DNA of 8,414 nucleotides. Source: Bacteroidota bacterium (lineage in GTDB: Bacteria > Bacteroidota > Bacteroidia > Bacteroidales > Prolixibacteraceae). The stretch covers positions 1 to 8,414 of the forward strand of contig JAUYEQ010000223.1 in assembly GCA_030691295.1 (NCBI GenBank). The letters run 5' to 3'. Every line of letters begins with the position of its first letter. Position 1 is the first letter of the stretch. Under the pieces are notes generated by a model. That model ran no database searches. It was not told where the DNA came from and worked only from the letters and a program-made list of their open reading frames with translations. The translations under genes and the position numbers were made by a program. Positions 1 to 6,335 of the stretch are shown here, in pieces.

Positions 1-489
1 CATTGAAAAATCAACTTTCAGGAGTTCAGGTGTAAGTTCATTTTCAGGAATATAACTTGCTGCATACCGGCTGAAAAGCGCCGCCACCAATGCGCCGGAA
101 CTTCCAACTCCATATTGCTGCGGAATGTTGGAATTAAAATACAATCCTCTTTCAAGATCAGTTTTCAGGCTTTCAAGATCGAATGCAAAGTGCAGTTTAT
201 GGCTGTCAGCGCCGGTTTTCAGATGTGCGTAAAACTTCCGGATTTCGTCCGAACTTTCCTGATGGGAATGATCTGCATCAAAATCAAGAAAACCTGAAAA
301 CCGGTCGAAAGGAACGGACAAGGCCATCGCGTCGAACATCAATCCGTATTCGCCAAAGAGCAGGAGTTTTGAATTAAAAACAGAAGCCCCATCCCCAACC
401 CTTCCCCTTGGGGGAAGGGAGAGTCCCATTTCAATGCTTTCTTTAAAAGGTAGCGGCGTTGGTCCTGAAGATTCTGATAAGTTGCTCAT
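1..489 (-). CDS. mvk: Mevalonate kinase, N-terminal part (runs off the window edge)
   Basis: This is the first 163 codons of a GHMP-family kinase that probably phosphorylates mevalonate to 5-phosphomevalonate in the cytoplasm. Residues 40-51 (SKLLLFGEYGLM) match the mevalonate kinase N-terminal motif with the conserved lysine at K41. Residues 122-138 carry the phosphate-binding loop PQQYGVGSSGA. The C-terminal half, with the third GHMP motif, lies outside the window. The ATG at 489 is directly preceded by an in-frame TAA, so the gene cannot start further upstream. Residues 23-35 (LSLPPRGRVGDGA) are encoded by a GC-rich palindromic repeat. No ATG, GTG or TTG lies between the repeat and the kinase core, so the repeat must be translated. 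The gene lies 95 nt downstream of the decarboxylase stop on the same strand, at the end of the mevalonate run. Mevalonate specificity rests on motif style and context; another GHMP kinase is less likely. Confidence 0.85.
   Translation of the reverse strand, partial: MSNLSESSGPTPLPFKESIEMGLSLPPRGRVGDGASVFNSKLLLFGEYGLMFDAMALSVPFDRFSGFLDFDADHSHQESSDEIRKFYAHLKTGADSHKLHFAFDLESLKTDLERGLYFNSNIPQQYGVGSSGALVAALFSRYAASYIPENELTPELLKVDFSM
386..423 (-). repeat. REP-like palindrome, copy A, inside the mevalonate kinase coding region
   Basis: A perfect 9-bp stem (399-407 with 411-419, loop 408-410) is followed on the minus strand by the tail GTTGGGGATGGGGCTT. The stem, short loop and G-rich tail layout matches the other four copies, but both arms differ in sequence from theirs (CCCTTCCCC against CCCCTCC), with the changes matched between arms. 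It is read in frame as mevalonate kinase residues 23-35. It forms a head-to-head inverted pair with the copy at 541-589. Confidence 0.8.
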
Positions 490-540
490 TTAAAAATATT
501 TTTGTACAAAGGGATACTCAACAATTACCGGTTCTTTAAG

Positions 541-589
541 CCCCCTCTTTCGGAGGGGGTTTGGGGGAGGCTATTCGGGGGAGGCTATT
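541..589 (+). repeat. REP-like palindrome, copy B, with duplicated tail, at the decarboxylase stop
   Basis: A 7-bp stem (541-547 with 553-559, extendable by one G-T pair) is followed by TTTGGGGGAGGCTATT. The tail unit GGGGGAGGCTATT occurs at 563-575 and again at 577-589, a direct repeat with a 14-nt period. Read on the minus strand, the outer tail unit contains TAG at 585-587, which is the stop codon of the diphosphomevalonate decarboxylase gene. The element fills much of the 95-nt gap before mevalonate kinase. No T-run follows the hairpin on the minus strand, so it does not look like a standard intrinsic terminator. Confidence 0.8.
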
Positions 590-1640
590 GGGCTACTATC
601 CTTACCGGCCCTTTTCCGATCCGGTCGTCAATCCAATTTCCATCTTCACAAAATTCCAGTAAATCACGTTCAATAAAAGCTTTCACGTCCAGCTCATTCT
701 TTTTGAAGTAGAGCAAATGAATGTTTGGCCCCGCATCAATCGTAAATAAAACCGGTATTTTCGCTCTTTCACGAAACCTTCTGATTCGGCTGATCAATTC
801 AAGGCTATTCGGTTTCAGCAATATAAACGACGGGTTGGAAGTCATCATCATGGCATGCAAACTCAATGCTTCATTTTCAACCACTTCAATAAAGCTTTCC
901 AGATTTCCGGTAAGCATGGCAAGATACAACTCGTTGATATTCTGATGTGCTTGCCCAATACGTGCGCGTTGGAAAGCATGATCGTTCATTAACTCGTGCC
1001 CGACAGAACTGGAAACTTGTTTGGTTCCTGAATCAACCATCAGAATGGCATCGCGAAGGCCATAAAAAGCGGGGTGAATTCCTTCATATATCATTATCGC
1101 ATGTTCGTCGCTGCACGATTCAAACAATTGTGTCTGACCCCAAATCGCGAAACCCGGATACACCGACCGGCAGGCGCTTCCACTTCCCAGTCGTGCGATT
1201 TCCGAAGCTTTTAACCATAAATCCGGGTGGTCAGGTTCTCTTCCTGAAATGGCAAAATCGATTTCAGTAATGCACAACGCCAATGCGCCAAACGACGAGG
1301 CCGACGAGGCAATTCCAGCCGAATGCGGGAAGCTGTTGTGACTGTGAATCCTGAAATTGTATTTGTGAATCCATGGCATTTGCTTGGAAATAGTAAGTAG
1401 GTATTTTTCAATTCGATCGCCAAAAGCGCTGGGCGCACCCTCAAAATAAAACTCAACTTTCTGCTCACCTTCCTTCAGCAATTCCACCGATGTTTCGGTA
1501 AAGGCATTCTGAAGCACAAAACTCAACGATGGGTTCATTGGTTTCTGAAAATCACGTTTCCCCCAGTATTTCACCAGCGCAATATTCGACGGACATCGCC
1601 ATTTACTTGCCCAATGGACATGCTTTGTTGTTCCGGTCAT
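585..1640 (-). CDS. mvaD: Diphosphomevalonate decarboxylase
   Basis: This 351-residue GHMP-superfamily enzyme should convert mevalonate 5-diphosphate to isopentenyl diphosphate with ATP, releasing CO2. Visible hallmarks are CPSNIALVKYWGKRD at 16-30, the phosphate loop SFPHSAGIASSASSFGA at 103-119, ARLGSGSACRSVYPGF at 149-164, and FTIDAGPNIHLLY at 299-311. The last contains the catalytic aspartate D302; S155 and R158 lie in the substrate-binding stretch. Length is typical for the family. The ATG at 1640 overlaps the stop of the upstream GHMP kinase (ATGA), which suggests translational coupling. The stop codon TAG at 585-587 lies within the tail of a palindromic repeat, so the last residues may have been altered by that insertion. 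A phosphomevalonate decarboxylase activity is possible in this superfamily. The DAGPN aspartate and the neighbouring kinases favour the classical reaction. Confidence 0.92.
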   Translation of the reverse strand: MTGTTKHVHWASKWRCPSNIALVKYWGKRDFQKPMNPSLSFVLQNAFTETSVELLKEGEQKVEFYFEGAPSAFGDRIEKYLLTISKQMPWIHKYNFRIHSHNSFPHSAGIASSASSFGALALCITEIDFAISGREPDHPDLWLKASEIARLGSGSACRSVYPGFAIWGQTQLFESCSDEHAIMIYEGIHPAFYGLRDAILMVDSGTKQVSSSVGHELMNDHAFQRARIGQAHQNINELYLAMLTGNLESFIEVVENEALSLHAMMMTSNPSFILLKPNSLELISRIRRFRERAKIPVLFTIDAGPNIHLLYFKKNELDVKAFIERDLLEFCEDGNWIDDRIGKGPVRIVAQ

Positions 1641-2563
1641 TGGTTTTCCCGTTTTAAGATCAGTTCATTCCAGCTAAAAATAGTGGTTAATCCTCTATTA
1701 TCAAAATATTTTTTCACTCCTGAAAAAGGCAGTGCTGTCGAAATCAGGTAGAAATCGCCACCCCATGCCCCCAGCGATTTTACCGCGCCATCAAAGTCGT
1801 TAAAAAGCTCCTCTTTCACAGGTGTTTGACCAATCAGCGCGCCAACTGTTTCTTCGTGCTGCCTTATTAATCTGTTGAAATTATTTTGATCGCGGCATCC
1901 TGCAAACTCGTCCGACAAAGCCGAAACCTCATGAATCAGCCGATCCGAAACTTTCTTTTCTTTCAGAAATGTACTGACTTCGGAACTTGTTTTTTTCTTT
2001 TTTCCTGAATACACCAGAAACAGTTGTTCTGAAAACGGATAATCCAGAGCGATTGGTTGTGCAGGTTTATTCCTGACATAAAAAATTGGTCCGTCAGCAT
2101 TTGCACAGGCGATGTCAAATCCTGAACCTTTAAAGACCAGTTCATTCAGGATAAAAGGATCGACCCCGGCCCATTGCGAAAGAAGGCTGATCAAAGTGCT
2201 GCTACTTCCAAAACCCCATTCAGGATTAGCGTCCAGCGAAGTGTCAAGTTTTGTTCCGGATTTTGGCTGAAAAGTAGGGTTCAGTATTTTGATGGTTTGA
2301 AATATTTTGCTGAGTGTTTCTGCTTTTTCAGGATGACTGGTTTTGATGACCGAAAAATCTGAAGGGTTCAGTTCGCACGAAAACCAAACCTTTCCTTCAA
2401 AAAAAGCCTGCCAAATTATGTTTTCAGAATTCAATCCGTCATGAACGATCAATTGTTGACCCAATTTTAGCGGTAGGGCAATTGCCTTTGCCCCGTGAAG
2501 AACCAAATATTCTCCGGTGAGGAGAAGTTTTCCGTTTGCGCGATATGTTGTAGAAGAAGACAA
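1637..2563 (-). CDS. GYDIA-family GHMP kinase, probable phosphomevalonate kinase
   Basis: This is a 308-residue GHMP-superfamily kinase. Residues 9-22 (RANGKLLLTGEYLV) form the N-terminal strand motif, 113-122 (NPEWGFGSSS) the phosphate-binding loop, 146-152 (GSGFDIA) the motif that names the GYDIA family (Phe for Tyr here), and 265-275 (GAWGGDFYLIS) the third GHMP motif. A lysine-rich stretch KKKK lies at 188-191. It sits between HMG-CoA reductase and diphosphomevalonate decarboxylase. Mevalonate kinase and the decarboxylase are separately present, so this gene is the natural candidate for the otherwise missing phosphomevalonate kinase; that assignment is contextual. Its end overlaps the next ATG by 4 nt. 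The start is unusual: there is no ATG near the N-terminus, and the best start is TTG at 2563, six bases after the in-frame stop of HMG-CoA reductase and inside a heptamer repeat array. Confidence 0.85.
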   Translation of the reverse strand: MSSSTTYRANGKLLLTGEYLVLHGAKAIALPLKLGQQLIVHDGLNSENIIWQAFFEGKVWFSCELNPSDFSVIKTSHPEKAETLSKIFQTIKILNPTFQPKSGTKLDTSLDANPEWGFGSSSTLISLLSQWAGVDPFILNELVFKGSGFDIACANADGPIFYVRNKPAQPIALDYPFSEQLFLVYSGKKKKTSSEVSTFLKEKKVSDRLIHEVSALSDEFAGCRDQNNFNRLIRQHEETVGALIGQTPVKEELFNDFDGAVKSLGAWGGDFYLISTALPFSGVKKYFDNRGLTTIFSWNELILKRENQ

Positions 2564-2590
2564 TAGATTTTAGATGCTAGATTCAAGATT
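2563..2590 (-). repeat. Four-unit heptamer tandem array at the HMG-CoA reductase/kinase junction
   Basis: On the minus strand four consecutive 7-mers can be read: AATCTTG, AATCTAG, CATCTAA and AATCTAT, with consensus AATCTAR. They encode most of the HMG-CoA reductase C-terminus (final residues NLESSI), contain its TAA stop (2572-2570), and end with the first T of the kinase's TTG start. Seven is not a multiple of three, so gain or loss of one unit would shift the frame. Confidence 0.7.
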
Positions 2591-3895
2591 CCTCCAATAC
2601 TTTTCAACCGCCGAAAAGGACACTGTTTTATCCTGAAAATAGTTCTGTATTTCAGTTCGTCTTTCTTTCGGAATATTCAGTTGATTCAGGATATTGCTCA
2701 AATGCATTTTCATGTGTCCCTGCTGAATTCCGACAGAAACCAGTGCTTTGACTGCGCCAAAGTTGGATGCCAGTCCGGCGACTGCCAGATACATCATTAA
2801 TTCCGGAGCCGATGGATTATCGAGTATCCGCATTGCCAGTTTTGAAAGCGGATGAACCGCTGTTACTCCGCCAACCACACCAACCGCCAGTGCCAGTTCA
2901 ATGCTGAACCGAAACATTCCATCCTGAACCTGAACATCGGTCAGTCCGCTGTAATGGCCGTTGCGCGCGGCAAAAGCATGTCCGCAGGTTTCGATGGCTC
3001 TGAAATCGTTTCCGGTTGCCACCGCCAGCGCGTCAATCCCGTTGAAAATACCTTTGTTGTGCGTTACTGCCCGCGAAACATCGGCCTGCGAAATGCGGAT
3101 GGCCTGCTCAAATTTTTGGGCAAAATGATTATTTTCTTCCATCGATTTTCCCTCAAGTAAATCAGAAACCGGACATTCCACCCAGGCGCGAACCCGGCTT
3201 TCAGGAGTATAATTCGACAAAATAGCCATGATGATTTCACATTCGCGCTGTCCGGTTGAAACTTTTTCGCTGGTCATGAAAAAGTTCTGAAGGCTTTTCC
3301 CGAACTGTTCCAGACACGAATTGATGAAATTGGCACCCATCGCGTCGCAGGTTTCAAAACCGGCATCAAGCTGATAGTAGTTGGGCAAAATATGTGGTAA
3401 TGATTTTAGTTCAATTTCAGTGATTCCGCCTCCGCGCGCTTCCATTTTTGTAGTCAGGAAAGTGCTTTCTGCCAGTAGCGTCAACTTTATTTCAGGAAAA
3501 AGAGATTGCAGATATTCAGGATTTCCATTCCATTTGAAATGAAGCTGTCCTTTTTTTTCGGTACCCAAAACTTCAGCATGAAAACCGCCCCGCTTCGCCC
3601 AAAAACCGGCTGCATTTGCCAGCGCTGCAACTACAGAACTCTCCTCTGAAACCAGCGGAAAGAATAAATTTTTGCCACTCACCACAAAATTTGGAGCGAT
3701 CGAAAAAGGAAGATGGAAACTGGAAACCGGATTCTCGCTCAAATCGGCGATGATTTTGCTAACAGTTTCGTCAGGTGCTTCGAAAGAACAAAGCCAGTCG
3801 GCCAAATCCGGATCAAAACCATATTTCTGAATCAGCGCGTCAATCCGCTGCTGTTTGGTGTATTTCGAAAACCCTTGTATAATGGAATTATCCAT
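2570..3895 (-). CDS. mvaA: HMG-CoA reductase, class II type
   Basis: This 441-residue soluble enzyme should reduce HMG-CoA to mevalonate with NAD(P)H, the committed step of the mevalonate pathway. Class II character is shown by the absence of membrane segments and by the segment FHLPFSIAPNFVVSGK at 60-75. Other hallmarks are EESSVVAALANAAGF at 84-98 (catalytic glutamate), DAMGANFINS at 184-193, HNKGIFNGIDALAVATGND at 279-297 (catalytic K281 and D297), and GIQQGHMKMHLSNI at 389-402 (catalytic H394). The ATG at 3895 overlaps the end of the isomerase gene by 8 nt, consistent with co-transcription and coupling. Kinase and decarboxylase neighbours point to biosynthetic use rather than mevalonate degradation. 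The last residues are encoded by a heptamer repeat. A run of eight A residues (3558-3551 on the minus strand) encodes part of the GTEKKG segment. Cofactor preference cannot be settled by eye. Confidence 0.94.
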   Translation of the reverse strand: MDNSIIQGFSKYTKQQRIDALIQKYGFDPDLADWLCSFEAPDETVSKIIADLSENPVSSFHLPFSIAPNFVVSGKNLFFPLVSEESSVVAALANAAGFWAKRGGFHAEVLGTEKKGQLHFKWNGNPEYLQSLFPEIKLTLLAESTFLTTKMEARGGGITEIELKSLPHILPNYYQLDAGFETCDAMGANFINSCLEQFGKSLQNFFMTSEKVSTGQRECEIIMAILSNYTPESRVRAWVECPVSDLLEGKSMEENNHFAQKFEQAIRISQADVSRAVTHNKGIFNGIDALAVATGNDFRAIETCGHAFAARNGHYSGLTDVQVQDGMFRFSIELALAVGVVGGVTAVHPLSKLAMRILDNPSAPELMMYLAVAGLASNFGAVKALVSVGIQQGHMKMHLSNILNQLNIPKERRTEIQNYFQDKTVSFSAVEKYWRNLESSI

Positions 3896-4898
3896 GATAA
3901 TCGGGATTGATTGTCAAAAAAGCATTTGCCAGTTGAAGCGCCTGAATTTGACTTTCGAGGAAAGCGGCCAACGATTCGTAACTTACCGAGGCATGTTTCA
4001 AAACGGCAGAAGCCATTCCGAAAACAGCAGGCAACTGGCTTTTTGAGGTCAGGTAATAACCGTCGAGTGCGTTTTGAATGCCACCCGAAATGATCAGTTG
4101 ACGACAAGCCGGATTCGGATTTTCCTTCAATATTTGGTTAACTGAATCAACCATCTGGTTGGCCGATTGGCCGACAAACGCAAATGGCAAACTGGCTTCG
4201 ATTTTTTTGGGATCGTCGCGCAACATTTCGAGTTTGGCGAAATTGGTTCCTCCGTAAGCGCCGAATTCGATCGCTTCGAGCGGAAGAGCCAGCAATTGCC
4301 GCATACTTTCAGGGCCAAAACCCTGACCAACTTCTTTCACGATAATCTTCAAATCAACCAGAGAGAGCAATTGTTTTATGGTTTTTAAAGGCGATTGTTT
4401 CAGTCGGTTTCCTTCAGGCTGAAACCATTCCTGCAGGGGATTGACATGCACGATCAATCCGTCGGCACGCAATTCGCCAACCATATCAACCACCGACTGA
4501 ATATTTTTTGATTCCAGCAATTCTTCTACCTGTGCAATTCCCAAATTTGCCCAAAATGGCAACTCGTCGCCAATTTCATCTCTGAAATTAAAATCGTCCC
4601 AATGGGTTTTGTCGAATATTATTTTGCGACACGAACCCAATGCCATTCCCATACCAAATTCTCGGCAGGCGCGTGCAATGTTTCTGTTGATGGTTTGCGC
4701 AACACCGGTTCCGCCGGTCATGCTCGAAACCCAAATCGGGGTTTGCATGGTTTTGCCAAGAAACTGAATAATCAAATCCAGATTTTCAGGATGAGCAGCC
4801 AGCATGGGTTCGTAGTTGAAACGAAGATCCTGTTCCGCCAGTTTGGTCTGCGAGCCAAGCGCCAGTTTTATGTGTTCTAGTTTGCGATCTGTATTCAT
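3888..4898 (-). CDS. fni: Type 2 isopentenyl-diphosphate delta-isomerase (FMN-dependent)
   Basis: The 336-residue product should interconvert isopentenyl and dimethylallyl diphosphate using reduced FMN. Family motifs are RKLEHIKLAL at 5-14, SSMTGG at 58-63, GMGMALGSCR at 82-91, ANLG at 117-120, HVNPLQE at 151-157 (catalytic glutamine Q156), KEVGQGFG at 188-195, GAYGGTNFAKLE at 213-224, ISGGIQNALD at 270-279 and GMASAVLK at 294-301. The ATG at 4898 is chosen because homologues begin a few residues before RKxEHI. A GTG at 4925 would add nine residues encoded partly by an inverted repeat and is not favoured. No clear Shine-Dalgarno sequence is visible. It is the first gene of the tight mevalonate run and overlaps HMG-CoA reductase by 8 nt. 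The usual GxGSQR stretch reads ALGSCR here, a small departure. Confidence 0.92.
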   Translation of the reverse strand: MNTDRKLEHIKLALGSQTKLAEQDLRFNYEPMLAAHPENLDLIIQFLGKTMQTPIWVSSMTGGTGVAQTINRNIARACREFGMGMALGSCRKIIFDKTHWDDFNFRDEIGDELPFWANLGIAQVEELLESKNIQSVVDMVGELRADGLIVHVNPLQEWFQPEGNRLKQSPLKTIKQLLSLVDLKIIVKEVGQGFGPESMRQLLALPLEAIEFGAYGGTNFAKLEMLRDDPKKIEASLPFAFVGQSANQMVDSVNQILKENPNPACRQLIISGGIQNALDGYYLTSKSQLPAVFGMASAVLKHASVSYESLAAFLESQIQALQLANAFLTINPDYHG

Positions 4899-4911
4899 TG
4901 CGATATATTTC

Positions 4912-4985
4912 AAACACGAAGGCACTAAGTCACAAAGAATTATTCATAACCCCGCTAAAATTTGTGTCTTCGTGTCTTTGTGTTT
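4912..4985. repeat. Large imperfect inverted repeat of CACNAAGN-like units
   Basis: Arms 4912-4936 and 4961-4985 pair over 25 positions with two G-T pairs and two mismatches around a 24-nt loop. Each arm is itself made of short units resembling CACGAAGG, CACTAAGT and CACAAAG. It lies in the 178-nt gap between the acyl-CoA dehydrogenase stop (5077) and the isomerase ATG (4898), ending 13 nt upstream of that ATG. In RNA it would form a hairpin next to the isomerase start. No T-run follows, so it is not a standard terminator. A dispersed repeat or a leader hairpin are both possible. Confidence 0.75.
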
Positions 4986-5076
4986 AATTCTTCTGGAAAA
5001 TTACAGTTTTTTCGGTTATGATTGGTAAACTGAAATAACTTTAGGCACTATGAATTTTAGTTCACTCCACACTTTT

Positions 5077-6231
5077 TTACTCTTTCAGAATATTTCTTGA
5101 AATTACCATCCGGAGAATCTCCGAAGTTCCCTCTCCAATCTGGAGCAACCGTTGGTCGCGGTAGAAACGCTCGATCGGCCATTCACGGTTTTTAAACAAT
5201 CCGGCGCCACCCAGAATCTGAACCGCTTCGTCGGCCACTTCGCGGGCAATTTCAGAACAATACAATTTCGACATGGCTGCTTGTTGAGCGTAAGAATGTC
5301 CGTTGTCCTTCAGCCAGCAGGCATTGTACAAAGAGTTTCGTGCATTTTCAATTTTCAAGGCCATATCTGCCAGTTTAAAGGCGATGACCTGAAATTCGCT
5401 CAACGATTTTCCGAACTGTTTGCGGTGTTTTGAATACGCAAGTGCAATTTCGTAAGCTCCCTGTGCAAGTCCGAGACCAATGGCCGCAATCGACAAACGG
5501 CCAGAATCAAGCGTTTTCAGCATGATTTTAAAGCCATATCCACGCTCTCCCAACTGGTTTTCGAGCGGAACCCGGCAATTTTTGAAATACAACATCCCGT
5601 TATCGGCGGCACGCCAAACCAATTTGTTTTTCATGGTTTCACGCGTAAATCCTTCGCGTTCCTTTTCGATCAGAATAGCAGTAAATTCTTTTCGTCCATC
5701 TTTTTCGCCTGTGAGGGCCAAAGTGGTCATTCCCGCCGAAATTTCAGAAGTTCCGTTGGTGATGTATTTTTTTGAACCATTTACCAGAAATTCATCTCCG
5801 GAAATCACTGCAGTCGTTTCAACTCCCTGTGCATCAGAGCCTGCATTTTCTTCAGTCAGGCCGAAAGCCCAAAGTTTTTCACCGGTGCAAAACGCCGGAA
5901 GAAAGTTTTCTTTTTGCTTTTGAGTTCCAAATTCGAGAATGGGACCAACTCCCAGCGAGTTGTGCGCAGCCAGCGTGGCAGCCATAGAACTGTCGATCCG
6001 CGCAACTTCCTCAATAGCAATGATGTATGAAAGATAATCTGCTCCTCGTCCGCCAAATTCTTTAGGAACCTGCATCCCCAGAACGCCTGTTTTACCCATT
6101 TCACGCACCAGTTCAACCGGAAATATCTCCTTTTCGTCAAAATCATCGATTACCGGTTTGATGAATTTCTCGGCAAAATGACGAACCTTCGCCCTGATTT
6201 GATGATGTTTCTCGTTTAATAATGCATTCAT
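5077..6231 (-). CDS. Acyl-CoA dehydrogenase, short/branched-chain type
   Basis: This 384-residue flavoenzyme should oxidise a short or branched acyl-CoA to the 2-enoyl-CoA, passing electrons to electron-transfer flavoprotein. Hallmarks are LTEENAGSD at 125-133, RKQFGKSLSEFQ at 270-281 (FAD contact), QILGGAG at 338-344 and IGEGTSEI at 365-372. E367 is the catalytic base in the short-chain position, and LDSGRLSIAA at 241-250 has glycine where isovaleryl-CoA dehydrogenases carry their catalytic glutamate. That argues against isovaleryl-CoA dehydrogenase and for a butyryl- or 2-methylacyl-CoA type. The ATG at 6231 is preferred: GGAGG at 6242-6238 lies 6 nt upstream, whereas the longer reading would start at a TTG inside a repeat. 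It follows the carboxylase gene by 104 nt on the same strand. Substrate cannot be fixed from sequence alone. Confidence 0.92.
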   Translation of the reverse strand: MNALLNEKHHQIRAKVRHFAEKFIKPVIDDFDEKEIFPVELVREMGKTGVLGMQVPKEFGGRGADYLSYIIAIEEVARIDSSMAATLAAHNSLGVGPILEFGTQKQKENFLPAFCTGEKLWAFGLTEENAGSDAQGVETTAVISGDEFLVNGSKKYITNGTSEISAGMTTLALTGEKDGRKEFTAILIEKEREGFTRETMKNKLVWRAADNGMLYFKNCRVPLENQLGERGYGFKIMLKTLDSGRLSIAAIGLGLAQGAYEIALAYSKHRKQFGKSLSEFQVIAFKLADMALKIENARNSLYNACWLKDNGHSYAQQAAMSKLYCSEIAREVADEAVQILGGAGLFKNREWPIERFYRDQRLLQIGEGTSEILRMVISRNILKE

Positions 6232-6236
6232 ATAGA

Positions 6237-6264
6237 GCCTCCCCAACCCCTCCGAAGGAGGGGC
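6237..6264 (-). repeat. REP-like palindrome, copy D, in the acyl-CoA dehydrogenase leader
   Basis: A perfect 7-bp stem (6247-6253 with 6257-6263; loop TTC on the minus strand at 6256-6254) is followed on the minus strand by the tail TTGGGGAGGC. The stem sequence CCCCTCC/GGAGGGG is identical to the copy at 8341-8369. It ends 5 nt before the dehydrogenase ATG. It is inverted relative to the copy at 6360-6391, with stems facing each other and 98 nt between them. Confidence 0.85.
6238..6242 (-). promoter_or_regulatory. GGAGG ribosome-binding-like sequence supplied by the repeat
   Basis: The tail of the palindrome reads GGGGAGG on the minus strand, followed by CTCTAT and the ATG at 6231-6229. This gives GGAGG at a 6-nt spacing, a near-ideal Shine-Dalgarno layout. 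The other starts in the window lack one, which fits the general Bacteroidota pattern. Whether ribosomes use it is unknown. Confidence 0.45.
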
Positions 6265-6335
6265 TTAAGAATTTGTAACTGTATTAATTCCATTTTTTTT
6301 AATTTTCGATCTCAATTGTTCAACTTTCACAATTT

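Noticed and set aside
386..423. CRISPR-like repeat interpretation of the palindromes
   Set aside because: Copies are dispersed over the window in both orientations with no regular spacers and no cas genes.
490..535. Bacteroidota-type promoter before mevalonate kinase
   Set aside because: Sequences such as TATCCCTTTG only partly resemble TAnnTTTG, and no properly spaced upstream TTG element was found.
541..559. Hairpin after the decarboxylase as an intrinsic terminator
   Set aside because: No T-run follows it on the transcribed strand, and mevalonate kinase continues downstream in the same direction.
947..1270. Plus-strand frame of 107 codons opposite the decarboxylase
   Set aside because: It is antisense to the conserved GSGSACRS and phosphate-loop region and has no family resemblance.
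4899..4925. Longer isomerase start at GTG 4925
   Set aside because: It would add nine residues coming partly from the inverted repeat, while homologues begin close to RKxEHI, matching ATG 4898.
5143..5923. Plus-strand open frames of 93 and 147 codons opposite the acyl-CoA dehydrogenase
   Set aside because: They lie antisense to a gene with clear family motifs, show no recognisable domain, and are explained by codon bias of the real strand.
6232..6246. Longer acyl-CoA dehydrogenase start at TTG 6246
   Set aside because: The added residues come from the palindrome tail, and ATG 6231 has a well-spaced GGAGG.
6314..6334. AATTGT/ACAATT inverted repeat after the carboxylase stop as a terminator
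   Set aside because: The 6-bp AT-only stem is weak and is not followed by a T-run on the minus strand.
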